64,000 nucleotides of DNA from Tetmemena sp. SeJ-2015 (taxonomy: Eukaryota > Ciliophora > Spirotrichea > Sporadotrichida > Oxytrichidae): positions 1-64,000 of the forward strand of contig JAJKFJ010022478.1 in NCBI GenBank assembly GCA_027382625.1, in the 5' to 3' direction. Positions within the stretch are counted from its first letter, which is position 1; the number at the start of each line of letters is the position of its first letter. The translations under genes and the position numbers were made by a program. Shown here in pieces: positions 42,609 through 57,600 of the stretch. The notes beneath the pieces were generated by a model. The model saw only the letters and a list, made by a program, of their open reading frames with translations, was not told where the DNA came from and ran no database searches.

Positions 42609-45600
42609 ATTAAGAAATTCGCAAAATTATAATCTTGGTTCGTATCGTAGCATAAAATTAGGTAGGGATCATCCAGTCATGAGTGAATACCTAGATAGAG
42701 CGCTTCTTAAGAGAGGAATGCCATTTATAATCAAAATTATGAAAAGAAAAATAGGTAAATAATGTCTGAATTTTTTAGATAATGTTTATGCATTCATTGT
42801 ATTGATTAATATTAATTTTCCCTCAAATGCATATATATATATAGTCCTAGAATTATAGATAAGATCTATGAACAGTGACTAACTTTATATAATTTATAAT
42901 CCGAGCCTGGAGTAAAATAAAAAAATTTCAGATTTTTAAATCTATAAATTCCAATAAATTTTAGCTACTGTTAATTTATGAATCATGCTATTTCAACCTC
43001 ATATCTTTTAGATTTTATACCCTAGAGGTTTTATTAATTTCCTTAATTAATTTTATTGGGGGGAGCACGTATCTCGACACCTGCAAAAATTGATTTAATC
43101 TTGACTGAGCAAGGCCTATTTTTTGAATTGCACGAAAATGTGTGTTATGGGGTAAAACTCGCAAGCCTTTATTTCAAAATTTAGAGATTTAGGGCCAAAA
43201 TTAGTTACAGTAAAGCCAAAAATTTAATTTAATAAATTAAGATTTTTATGTAAAAATTATAAAAATGATAAAATATTAAAATCTTATAGTGTTACATTAA
43301 GAATCTAACTTATTAAGTTTAATCAGGTCAACTCAGAGATTTTATCTAATTAATTATTCTTAATCTCAACAAGGAGAGTGAAAATAGTCCAAAGAAAGAC
43401 TAAAATAATTAAGATATCATCCCTTATGCCACAATTTTAAAATTCAAATAAGCTAGATGCTCACATATTCTAAATATGAGGCTCACTTAATAAAGTAATT
43501 GAATTAAGAGTCTTTCTTTGGACTTTTTTCTCTCCTTGTTGAATTAAGAAAAATTTAAATTTAATAAAAATTTTGAGTTACCTGATTAAACTAAATAAGT
43601 TAAAATTTTTAATGATAAACACTAAAATATTACCTATTTACTCATTTGTAATATAATTTTTACATAAAAATCTTAATTTATTAAATTAAATTTTTTGCTT
43701 TACTGTAACTAATTATGCCCTAAAACTTTTAATTTTGAAATAAAGGCTTGCGAGTTTTACCACATAACACACATTTTCGTGCAATTCAAAAAAAATAGGC
43801 CTTGCTCAGTCAAGATTAAATCAATTTTTGCAGGTGTCGAGATACGTGCTCCCCCCAATAAAATTAATTAAACCTTGTCTTGTATGGCTTTATTAATATA
43901 TTTCTTATTTTAAAATTAAAAAATATTATAATATATAATGAGAAAGACATGAAAGTAAAATATAACTCAAGAAACCCAAATTATCCTTTTTAACTTAGAT
44001 ATTAAACTCTTCAAATGTTAATACTTTAACCTACAATAGAATTTAAGTCAAGGCCTTAAAAGAGCTTTTGCTTTTCAAATTAAATTTGACTTTTCAATTT
44101 TATAAATTATAGAAATTTATTATCGTAAAATATAAAATAAAGAATCTTTTGCGTCCTCATTATCAGCCCTGAGGCTTTGAAAGAATGAAAATATTTATTG
44201 ATCAAAAGATAAGCAAAATCCCTAAAATGCTTAAACGTTGTCTTATCAATAATGAAACTATGCGGTAGGAAGCAAAGGTCTGTAATTAGGTTTAACCCTA
44301 ACTGATAGATTTAATTTTAGTAATACCATTAATATTTTTGCTTATGTAACTTTAAGATTTCACCTTCAAATTTAAATTTTCTATTCTAGTTGGAAAATTT
44401 AGGGAAGTTTTTGCACTTCAGCTTATATCACCAATAACCCGTCAGGATTTGGATCTACCATAAAATAGAGATAATTGAGAAGATTTTATTATGCTAATTG
44501 AAGGTGTGGCATACTAGTCCAAAAAATTAATATTCGCCCTTATGTGAGGAGTGCTTCACTACTGAAATTGTGACATCATAAGCTTGACTCATGTCCATTG
44601 ATAATGAGTACTCAAATTCGGAATTTTCTCTAATTATTCCCCGAGATATGCTAATTTTTAATTCCAATATAAATCTTAAATAAATATGGGAAGAATATGA
44701 TTATGTGATCGGGAAAAGAGATATTCGAGAGAAATAAAGAAGTAGATCATGATTGAAGAACCTAATAATCAGATAGTTAACTACTAGATGAGTGAATTTT
44801 TGGACCAGAGTTCGGCTCCCACTAGTAAATCCTCTTTTTAAAAAAAATTTTCGGACCAATAATTATAGCTAATTATAGCAGCAATAGCAGTAATAGCATT
44901 AACAATAACAGCAATAGAAGTATAAATACTAAGAAAAATAATTAGAATGACGAAGATGATGAAGAAGATGAGGAAAATAAATTAACGGAAAAAAAGTCCA
45001 AAAAGAGGAAAAGTTGGAAAATAAATAAGAGATGCTTCAAATAATTCAAAATCAAAACTGATGGAGTTGCTTTTAAAAGTGTGCAATCATACATCCTGAC
45101 AGTTATTAATCTAGAGTTGTTTTTAATTTATTCCCAGATACTTAAGCATATACATCACTTTTTAAATTTATCTAATTCATTCATATTCGACCTATAATAG
45201 GCTAGTTCTTCAAAAGTAAATTACTATTCATCAACTTTTTTTTAATTTAAAGTTAAATTCAAGCTTAATTTTTAATAAAAAAAAATTCAATAAAAAAAGT
45301 ATCGTCTCTTAGAATTTTTGGGATTATATCAAAAGATGCTCTAATTTTAATTATTTACTTTTCCATTAAGATTAAATTATTGAATTAGAAAGTTAAATTC
45401 TAAGACGAGTGAAGTGGCACCAAAGTCGACTTTGCAAGGGGTAGGGAGATTAGCCGGCTCTTTCTCTCTATCTTTGTCCCGTTTCGATTATCCAACAAGA
45501 GGCGATCTAGTTTAGTAATCCGTCGGTGAGTAGTATAGAGTGTTTAATTGTAGGATGAGTGAGCCCTGAAGCCGTGCGAGAAAAAACCTACTCCCAAACT

Positions 45601-48600
45601 TGGATTTCGCGACCCTAGATTAATGATTCCCTCTCTTTGGATAGTAGGGCCCAAAAGGAGCAATGATCGTGATAAAATCGCTGAAGGGACTCAGGAGAGA
45701 GATGCAAGGGTAGGCTGTTTGCTACTGATTTGGCATCACTTGATTATATAGTATTTCAATGCAAGATCATTGGCATTATTCTGCACTATGCCACTGAGCG
45801 CTTTTCCAAATAGCTTGAGGTATCATTGACCTACCAAGAGGCTTCGGTCATTTTCCGTCTCTAAGACAACCAAAAACTACACTAGTGTTTTATCTTAGCG
45901 TTGTCCTGTTAGTGAAAGGAGCAGAGAAGTTGTTAGCGAAGGTGTTAGTTTGTTCGAGTCCACTGAGGTGTCACAGCCTAGTGACGTCATGAGTTGTGTC
46001 TCCAGAGGTAATTATTCTAGTTATGCATGTGCTCTTTTTTGTGCCCATACGGAGTTTTACATTATATTCCATTTAAATTCTTAAATTAAGACTCAAATCT
46101 TTATTAAAAAAATATCTCATTTTTCAAATTAAATACCTTTAATTTGAGCTATATAAAATAATGATCCAATAAAGGTTAAATATCGGTAAATGCTTCGTTT
46201 GCCAATATGATTATTGTATCCACGTTACCTTCAAGAAGGTAAACTTAATATTTGAATTACAAACTTATACAGTCATCTATATTGACTCATAGTACAACCT
46301 ATATTAAACTGAAGAGGATAAACAAATATTTACATCTATATTCATTTGTGGAATAATTTACATAACAAACTTTAAAAAAGAAATTAAAATACAATAAAAT
46401 TTAAAGGAAATGCAAATCTACAAGATTGGGAATATTTCAGTGGGGAATATTTCAATTTCTGGCATTAGGAATAAACTTTTAGAGCACTCATTTTTCTTTC
46501 TATCTTCACATCTATTTATTACTAAATTTAATCTCAACATAACTGTCTCATCCTGCAGGTTCAGTAAATTAAGAATAATTGAAGGCTTTAAAAAATTATA
46601 AATGTATTAGGAGTTTACAAGAAAAGACCTAGGAGATGAGACTTCGAATTTAGTGACTATTATGGGAAGAGATGACGTCTTTGAGGAAATTTCCTAATTA
46701 ATCATTTTTCAGAACAACTACATATCAGGCCAAGAATATTTTGAATTATTTTTTATTCCCCTGCATCTAGCTATGGCATATTGATTCAAAGCAATTCAGC
46801 AGGCTAACTTAACTAATGTTTATCAAATATATGATCATTAATTTTTGAAGAAATTATGCTAATTTTAGTATCCATAATAACTAACTTTCTTTGAGTGACT
46901 TATAATTAAGGTACAAAACCAAATTAAGAAAAAATGGATAATTTATTTTTTTAAAAGAATTATTTGGTAGTTTTCTTATTTTATTTTCAAGGGTTATAAA
47001 ATATTAAAATATTTTACCTAAAATGCTACAAGCAATTTTTCTATTTACAAATGATTAAATTATTTTTAAAATGTTCTTCTTTAGCCACATATGAATAGAG
47101 TAGTTTAGATCTGTATTTATTTATCATTTGCCAAAACATAACATTTGAGAATATTCTTACACTCAACCCTGTTTTAAGCATAGCCTCTCAATAAAAAGAG
47201 CTAGTCATCAGCAACTTGAACTTATAAAAAATCAAGTACTATCATATTCAAATTTTTAATGATCTTTAAGAATGTAACTGCTTCAGCGTTTTAGCAAAGT
47301 ATATTTCAGGTTCTTACTAAAAATAATGTCACCTTGAATAATTTCACTTACCACATAAATATATCAGGTAAAATTCAAATCATTTTAGCAGGTAAATAAC
47401 ATGTTTAAATACCTCAATCTAATCAAATAGTTTTACAATTATAATTTTACCACGATACTACGCAACTAGAAAAGAGTCCTTTCCAATTTAATGGCCTTGA
47501 TGTTCTGAGGATTAACAACTTCACTGCCAATAATATATCTTGTAAGAAAATATTTATAGTTAACTTATGTTTAGTGCTTTAAAGCCAAGTAGTTCAGTCT
47601 ATAATCTAAATTAGCGATATGTACTCCACTTCCAAAATTGAGATTAAGAATATAACGATTAAAGATTGCTTCATCTATCAAAACTTCATCATTAAATTTG
47701 ATGTTCCTATCTTCGCTATTTCAATTGAATCACTACTCATTTATAACATCAGTAAGAATTTAATTGCTTTTTAAATTCAAGTTTAGCATTCATTGACTAT
47801 GGAACTATATTTTTTTAGAAAGAAATAACATGAGAGCAATTTCTATTTCTGGTATTTTCGACTATTTTAACCAGTCAATAAATATATTAAATATCATAAT
47901 TTCTAGCATATATTAGAACTGGATTATATGTCTAAGAAGCTAGCAGTCTGAATTTCACAAAACTGATTATTTTATAATGACTTTTGAGAAAGTGTATCTG
48001 ATATTCAAGAGAGACCAGAAAGAGGCCTACCTAGTAAAAATAAATAAGCTAAATCTAGACACAAACAATACCAACTCATTGATTTAAAAAGTATATTACA
48101 CTGACTCTAATGCAAACCTGTTTTACTTTAATGGCTTCAATCACACCAAGCAAGAAGCCTTGAATCACTCTCTTTCAAAAATGTTTTCATTATCTTTGGT
48201 TATAAAAATAATGGCAGTAATTTTTTCTATAATTCTAGAGATATAACCATAAGTAAAACTTGACTTATATACTCAATAATATTTTTAATTTATTCAATTT
48301 GATTATTTTAAATCAATAAATATCTTATGAGGCAAATTTAAGATGACCAAATGCCTCTTTAAGACCGAATGTATCAGTTTATGCATTTCTAATGAAGGAA
48401 ATGCTTAAATAATTTTTGATAATTATGTCTACGGTTACTCTGTCTATGATAATAAAAACCCAAAATTAAATAAATGAGTTGTATGATGGCATAATTGTTG
48501 CTTAATTGCACTTAAAAAAGCGAAAGTCATGATTAGCCTTGTCATAAATAAATCAGAAATAGATAATTTGTAAGAGTAGTAAAGATTAATTCATATTAAT

Positions 48601-51600
48601 CAGAAACTGTTATTGAAGATTATAAATTAATCGCAATAAATAAGATTTATTAGAGTAACATTATACTGTGACTATTAGGGCTTAGTATTTCCTGCAAAAA
48701 GTAAAGAATTTAAGTACAGAGACCGGTAAAAGCAGGCAATTAAGTCCACGATCACCTATACAGATGAAGAGAGCTTTATTGTGGTGCTCTAGCATAGTCT
48801 AACTTCTAGTGCCAAGACAAAGAAACTAAAATAGAACAGATTACACTCAACTATGCCAGTCTAAAATGCTTTGGCTCAACTGCGCATCCTCTAGAAGCGA
48901 TACTTTCCAAAACTTAGCCAAAAGTAATAAAAACATGCATTTAGGAACACTTTAACTGAATTGGGCAACTTGTTGCCTGAAATATACTCAACACTTAGCT
49001 CCGATAATCCAATTTTCAAGAATAGGATAGCTAAAACCTCAATCTGACAAATTAAATGGTAGAGTGGGCAGAGAAATAATATATGTATGAACTCATCTGC
49101 ATTCTAATAGGGGCATAATATGTTTAAAAATAAGCATAAATCATTGTAAAAATATCAGCAATTAAATTTTAAAAGTTTCAGTACTTGGTTAAAATTGGCA
49201 TTAATTTTTTTATTTCGAAAAACATGAAAATTGCTTAAATATCATTCAATAAAAATATTTTTTTAGATTTTATTACAATTTGATTATTTTAAATAAATTA
49301 TTTTATCTTTATGAGTTCAAATTTTAAGACGTGACCGTAATAAATAATCCTTCTTTAAGACACGAGATGTATGCAGGCTTCTTTGATGCCTTTCTCTATG
49401 AAGGAAATCCTTAAATAATTTTTGATAATTATGTCTACGGTTACTCTGTCTATGATAATAAAAACCCAAAATTAAATAAATGAGTTGTATGATGGCATAA
49501 TTGTTGCTTAATTGCACTTAAAAAAAGCGAAAGTCATGATTAGCCTTGTCACTAAATAAATCAGACATTGATAATTTGGATAAGAAATATAAGAATTTAA
49601 ATTTCATAGTTAATCAGATAACTTTATGAATGAAGAATTAACAATTAAATTAATCGCAATAAATAAAATTTTTCAGAGTAGGAACTATTGGTGCACTGTG
49701 CCTGTTAGGGCTTAGTAATTCCTGCAAAAAGGTAAAGAATTTAAGTTCATTCAATTTTATATGATGTAATCAACCTAGACAAGCTTCTAAAGTCCAAAAT
49801 CAAGAAAAATGAGTGGATTGAGTAGTTATGGATTGGAGGCTTGTGCTAAAGGTATTCTGTGTGTGATTGCAGAGGCTTAATCTTCCTTGACTAAATAATT
49901 AAACTTATGAGCTAATCAATAAAATCACTTTTAAAAGCATTAAATTATATCACTATTTCTTTTTAATTATAATAAATTTAATTGATAATTTTGCTTTCTC
50001 AATCGCATATAGCAAAGATTATCCAATATATTGGTAATGCAAATTTCCCTCATACAATAAATTATTATCATACTAAATTTTAACCTTAAAAGGCAATCTA
50101 AAGTCTTCTAGGAAGGTGACCTTGACGTCTGTCTCATATTCTCTGAATTTTATACCTTGCTTCCTCTATCTCAGATAACTGAGTGTTAGGTTTCATAGGT
50201 TGCTTGATTATTACTCTCTAACTTTTTCAAAGGTTCTGATACCTTGTCTATCTTACAATGTCTTGAATTATATTGCATCATCTTCACTTTCACACTAGTA
50301 GTATTCCTCTGGTTTCATATCGCATTCAAGTATGATTGCAACTATAGACCAAATGTCCCACTGCACTGAACCGTTGAGCCAAGTCTGTCTCTATGGGAAG
50401 TAGCCTGCAGTTCCTTGCACCGATGCTTCCTCAATGTTTTCTCTTCTTACAACTCTGTTGAAGTCTATGACAGTTGCTCTGACTGGTTCAAAGTTTATCA
50501 TGATGTTCTCTGGCTTGAGATCTCTGAATCCCAACTCATGCAACTCCATCACTCCTCTAACGAGGTCAGTGAGAATAGCAGTAAGCTAGTACTTGTTGCG
50601 CCTCGTGCTGAGAAATTCTCTTAGTGTGATCTCCCATTTAGGAAGGCGAATGGCGATGTAATCATGATCGATAAGAACACCAGAAAGATGAAGAACGCAC
50701 TTCAAGTTTTTGTCCCTCGCTTCTCTCAACACTGTCAGTTTGTTCGCGAACTCAAGACCTCTCTCTTCCTTCTTTACAAGGTATTCGTAAGGGAAGATCT
50801 TGTAAGCAACTCTTATTTTAATTATAAAATTCTTATACTAAGTTTCTTTTTAGTAATCTTTGCAGGCTTTAAATGTGCTTATCGGATTTTCTGCTATGTA
50901 AAATAATTTTAATATTCTATTAAATTTTGCAACGCTAATTATTTTTACTACTTTAAGTGTAATCTTAAATACCCTGTTCTCATGAAGAATTTAAACATTT
51001 AAAAAACTATTGCAGGAGGATTTATCTTGGAACCAGCTAACATTCAGAGAAAAGACCTTGCACTCGTAATAAATTAAAATTCTTTTAATGAATGTTACTG
51101 GAATGTACATAAACAGCTACTACACATATCAAACATCCACCTTTACAGTTAGAGAAAATGCCAAACTTTACTTCCTTAACGGATATGTAAATGGAACTTT
51201 TACTAAGAAAAGAGGGAGTATGGTTTTAGCAGACTATCAATATTAAACATTAAAAGATTTATTTATATGCGTATGCTTTGATAAAAGACTCAGTAATAAA
51301 AACTGGCCAAGCTTTCAACGGAGGAATATTCTTTGCGCATTATTTCTCATTAGTAGAAATTGATAACTGCTATTTTTATAATACCACTGGAGTTATTGAA
51401 CTTATGGCATTAATTTGTAAAAGTAATAAACTTTTAACTATAGTACGTTTAAAAACTTGATCAAAGAGACAAATGGAGAAGGCCTATTTAAATAACTGTT
51501 TTATTCTACATGCGAGATGAGCAACGAGAGTAACTTAATTATTAATTAAATATAGTTAATTATCATTTAAGAAATAAAAAAAACTCTGTAATGGAGACTC

Positions 51601-54600
51601 AAAGTATTTGAGAAAAAAGATATTATTCTAACTTTATTTCATTTTATAAGTCCTCGAATATCATGTTGCTTTCTACTTTTCTTTCCACATTTAATTAATT
51701 CTGCATTTATCTTTCTATATTTATGCTCAGACTTAGCTACCTGCTACTCTCTTGATCCTCAATTTCTCTAAGCTTTCTCATAATTTCCTGATTAGTCTTG
51801 AATAATTATCATAAACCTAATTTGTTTTTTTTGGAATTATTATGATGGTAATTCTTTGTTATAAGCAATTCTGATTGCTGTAAGGTAATCATTAAAGAGC
51901 GTTTATTAAGGTTTTAAATAACAGAATTATAACTCTATTGCCTTATTAAAAGAAAAGTGAGAAGAATGGAAACTTAATTGGCTAAATTTTGGTTATCTAT
52001 TACTTTTTTCTTGCATGTGCATGATTTAATCTGCGATAAGCTCTTACTTGTACCTTACATTTCACATTTTACACGAGTTTATAATGCAAATTGTTCTCAA
52101 CACTTTCATTGAATTGATGAAAAAGCTTAGCTTATTTTCTTGAATTTGGCCATGGTTATTAAAACTCTTATATGCTTGATCTTTCGTTATTTTACGAGTA
52201 GTTAGACATTTAAAGGAGAATGAAGAGCAAATATTTATCCTCCATCGTTCTTTTCTCCTCTATTACTTATTTACTATCTGGATATGCAATTTTAGATCTT
52301 TTCTTTTATATCTCGAGCTACTAATTAGAAGGACTTATCAATAAAACAGTTATTAAATTGGCATTTTCTATTTGTCTCTTTGATCAAGTTTTGAACCGTG
52401 CTTCAGTTAAAAAGTTGATTGATTTTGAAATTTATAAAAATTTAATGCTATAAGTCCAATATTAATGGTATAGGCACGGTTTAGAATAATGGATATTTCA
52501 TTATAAGACTAAACTTAACTAAAATCACTTCTTAACAAAATATTTTTATTTAACTGAAAGAAATCAACTCAGTTTCAATTTTATGGGAATTTCAAATGTA
52601 ATTATATTAAATTATTAAGTCCACTTTTTCTTTATACTTAAAGATTAAATATAATTAATTTAATTAAATTTTTTCTAATATCTCGAATAGCTACTTTGAT
52701 ACTCTTTAAGCCCTTAAGAATGTGCTGTTTGGAATAACAGAATCTCCTTTAGTGACCTCTAAGATTATAAATACAACAATCTTCAATAATACCATCTTGA
52801 ATTAATATTTTATTGACTGCAGAATATTACCTGAAAAACTATATTGATCCTCCATATTAGTGGCTTCTGAAAATTATTCTTTAAAAGATAATTTTATTTA
52901 TAAATGGACTTGGATATAATAGTTCCTACAATAGAATCAGGGAAAAAATTCTCAACAACAATTTATAAAATTAATTAGTTCTTGATAACTACCTAGTATT
53001 AATTTTTATAATTTATAGGAAAGATATTAAGAAAAATATTTCATTTTTGAATTTATGGATTAACTTTTAGACATTTTTAATGAATAAATTTAGAATTTTA
53101 AACTTACTTACATTTTACAAATTTATTATTTTATTCCGTGATAGGGAATTAATAATGATTGCATGATGTTGAAAATTTATTATTGTAACAATGACAAAAT
53201 CTAATCTCTACATTGAAAACGTGACATTTATAATCGAGAGAAATTTGTTTAAACTATATCAAGCCAACCTCACTATGAAAAATGTTAAGTTTCTGGATAA
53301 ACTTTTTTATATACAAAATCCTTCTAATTAAATCTATTATAGCAAAATAGAATTTACAAATTAAATTTAAATTATTTTTAGTCTGATACAAAAACATATT
53401 TTAAAAAGGAGAATTGAGGGATATTTTATCATAATAATGCCAAATTAGTTTTCTATTTCAATATAGATAAAATAAATTCAAAATTAACTTTTTATAGGGA
53501 AATTAACAGTCATTAAAAATAATGGCTTAATATTTTTTACTTCAAGTTGTATCTAAATATTAAAATAAAATGTCCTTAATTTCTAATGATGTTAGTTTAT
53601 CCATATGTATAACGACGATAGAAATTATATATCTTCTATGTCAAGCACGGTAATAATCCACGACTCTTAATTTCTTAATGGATATTATCTTCATAAAATT
53701 AAAAATAGCCATTAAAACAAACCCAAATTATAAAGTTCATTTTGTCTTAGCAATAAAATTAATTACAAAAATTAATTAATCTTGAAGCTGCTAATCCTCA
53801 CCCATAATATTTGCTGTTTTCTTCTCTCGATTCTTACATAGAGCTTAAGAATGTATATTTCTAGAATATAAGTTTGCAATTAGCATATTCTATGAACTCA
53901 GAGATATCAATTTCAAATGCCACTGTTTACAATTCTACTATAAAAGATGTAAATAATTCATATTTCATTACAAATGATAATTTACTCATAAACTTAATAT
54001 CTTAATGGACGATTAAATATTTTTATATGAATCCAATAATTAATAATTGTTATTCAGATGGACACTAATTTCTAAGGATTAAGAAAATAAAATTATTAGG
54101 ATTTATATATTTTCTGAATATTAACAACTAGAAAGATTGCTTATTTAGAATAGATAGATCATAATTTAATTTGGACAATGGAAACTTCACTGGGATTTCA
54201 AAGATAGGATAAGAATCCATAATGTAGTTCGTAGTCATGAAAAACTTTAGTATCAATAACTCATAATTTAGAAACTATAGCGGTAATATGATATAGATCT
54301 AGTATAGTAAATTATATCTTAGTAACAGCACTTTTTCAAGTAAGTTATAATTAGTAAAACTTTAGATTAACCTTGAGCTCTAAATATAGTCATTAAATTT
54401 GATATATCTATAATTTATTTGCATTTGATATTCTAAGATAATCTTATAAAGCCAAACTCAAACTTTTCATATAATTTTGCTATATTAAATAATTTTCATT
54501 AAAATAAATAATATGAGGTTATGAGCAAATAATGCTAATTTAACAAAAAAGTGAAAATTATATAATATATTTTAAGCGACTTAAAATTTATGAATTTAAC

Positions 54601-57600
54601 TTGAAACATCTTAATGACTTTTATAGACTAAAATTCACAAATAGCATTAAACAGCAGAGCACTTACTGTTTTGTAAAACTCTACTTTAAATATGAGAAAC
54701 TCTTCATTTGAGTATTTGACTTCTGAAAATTTATTTTAACAATGGAGGAGCAGTGGTTGTCTCATCATCAAATGCGCATATTAAACAATCAAGTTTTAGT
54801 GAAAACGTAGCACTCGAGGGAGGAGCCATCAATCTTATCTGCTCAAAATGTAAACATAATTCATAACTAAATTTTATGGATTAAGGAGTAACCCCGCAAG
54901 AGTATAAATAAACTTGTGTGAAACTAGAATAGCCACATTTGAAAACAAGTGCCAACTCAAGACTTCACCAGTATCTGAATAGGTTAGAACCCCAGGTTGC
55001 AACAATTCCAACCTTTAGACTCAGACTGGACAACGCTAAGCCGAAAAACTCAACTACTCGGTTTACCTGAGAATTGAAAAATACAATGCCTCCTGATCGA
55101 AAAGGGTACTCCATGGTATTAGTCAGCACTTTCAGATGACATAGTGAAAAATAGTGGGAGTGCTCGAAACTGAAATACTATCGCCTGTGGAGATAAAATT
55201 GCAGTACCAAACACAGTATACTCTTACATCTACCAAATGAATTCACTTAGTGACTATTTCTACTTGATGGCTCTACTATCAGAAGAGAGGGGATCATTAA
55301 TCTTAAGCCAGGAGATCCAATTTGAAGGTGTTTTTCTTGAACGATTTCAAATCTTATAATAGCCTACGCACCCTTAATTTAAGCATTCTTCTCTATTCAT
55401 CGTTGGATTACAAAGCTAGATCTCCCTAAGAGTAGATGAAATTAGCAAGAATATTCAATAAAAAATGGCCAATCTCCCTACTCTTATCGAAATGACCTTG
55501 GTGCCACTTCATGAGTCCTATATTTTTAAATTCATAAATAAATAATTTGCTACAAACTATAAATATCAATAAGGAAATAGTTATTTAACAAAATTAATAC
55601 GTTGACCACTTAAAATAATTAGGATAGGGAGTCCGTAATCTGAAATTTATGAAATTCATTAAATATTTAATTTATGCTCTGAAGTTATTTTTGATAATGA
55701 AGCTAGTTACCGTTTTAGCTTAAATTTGCGAGTACGAATTTGATGGCCTTCAGTTTAGAAATAATACTGGCTTAGAAGCAGGTGGAGCAATCGCCACTAA
55801 CTTATACTGGCCCAACTTCATTGGTGGTTACTAATCTTAAGAGTTCTAAGGAAATTATTTAATTTTTTTATGCACCTTACGGGCCTGATATTTCTAGCTA
55901 CCCAATATAGGTCAGGATAGTTAATATTATTGGAAGTAGAGATAACATACCAAGTGGACAGCCGCTTGATCTTACTATAGATAAAATTTAAGGAATATTC
56001 AAATAAAATAACTCAAAATTAATCAATGCTTTTATTAATATAGTTAAAATATTTTACCTTCAAATTAAAATAGTTTAAAAAAAATATAATATTTTGAAAA
56101 TATAATATAGATTAAAACCCCAATAATATAAATTGTAAAGCAAAAATTAAATTGCGAATAATTACTATATAATTTACTTTTATAGTTATAAGAGTCAAAA
56201 ATAATTATAAGGTTCAATTTTTATAAGCCCTTTTAGGTTAAATTTAGAATGTTTGTAAGTATTAATACTAATCATGCAAAACAATTACTATTTTAGAAAA
56301 ATAGAAAATCATTTTTGCATAAAGTAGGTTTTGAGCTACCCACTATTTTAAAATAAATCTTCTTATTTTAATTCTAAAACTATTTTATTTGGGAGTTGCT
56401 TAGAACATTTTAAGCTCTAATGTTGTTCCAGAAACTCCTCACCGTATGTTGAATCTTTCAGGTTCAAGATTAATGGATCTATATTTCTGATAAAGAGGCC
56501 TAGCAATGAGTAATTATCGCAGCTCAATTCACTAGGGGGAAATGTATGGTAAAAGATAAGCTGGAGTAAATTCTTTCAAAGTCTTGAGAGAAATAATTTT
56601 GAGTCAAGGCCGTTTATCTATTCATTGTTTTATTATTTTTGAAGATTTCCCTTTTTCAGAGGAATTAAAATAAAATCGCTTTGATTAGATCAGCTTTTTC
56701 TCCTTAGACTAATTTTTAAATCGCAAAAACCTGTATACTTTGGAGCAAAGAGAGTTTGCTGAAGTGGGATCAGATGTTTAATTAAATTCATTGAACTTAA
56801 TGATATAACAAAGAGAGCAGTGCATTACTTCTCACTCAATAAGATCTTAAAATAATATTGGTGGTTACGCAAGTTGCTCATTAGCTAATATTTTGCACAA
56901 CAGGGTTCCTATTTAATTTGCAATAAGTCCTTAACTTAAGCCAAGAAAACTTTTCCAAATTTTAATAGTGTGTAATTAGGTTTTTATTGTGAGCTAGTAG
57001 ATATTAGTGGTAATGTTTATTCAATTGACAGTACTTCCACTATTCAAATAAGAGGGTTATCAAGCAAATCTAAAGTTACAGGAAATAGACAAATTTAAGT
57101 AAAAAATGGACTTGTGACTTTTAACTAGCTAATTATTTCAGATATTCCTGGATCTAAAGATGTAGAGTTCTAAGTATTTTCTCCTTAGATTCAAAAAGAG
57201 TTACTATAATCAATTCTAACTTAAATAGATAAAGTCAATATTAACAATGCCACCATAAATAAATATAAAGTTTAACTTCAGGAAATGCTTAGAAGGGGAA
57301 GTAGAAGTCAACGAAGAATGTTAACCTTGTAAGATAGGTTATTACTCTCTGTTTCCAAGTTATTATTTTTAGCGATCTCGAATGCTCAGACTGCGTTAAA
57401 GATGCAGAGTGTCCTGGAAAATATGAAATCATACCACTCTAAGGATTTTGGAGATCTTCTTTCTATTCAACTCAAATTCATCAGTGCAACAATTAAGATA
57501 TTTGCCATTAAGTAGAAGTTAAAATTTATTACCCTCGTATTAGGATTAAATGTCAACTATGCAAAGTGATTAGATGATAGGTAAGTGCTATAAATTTAAA

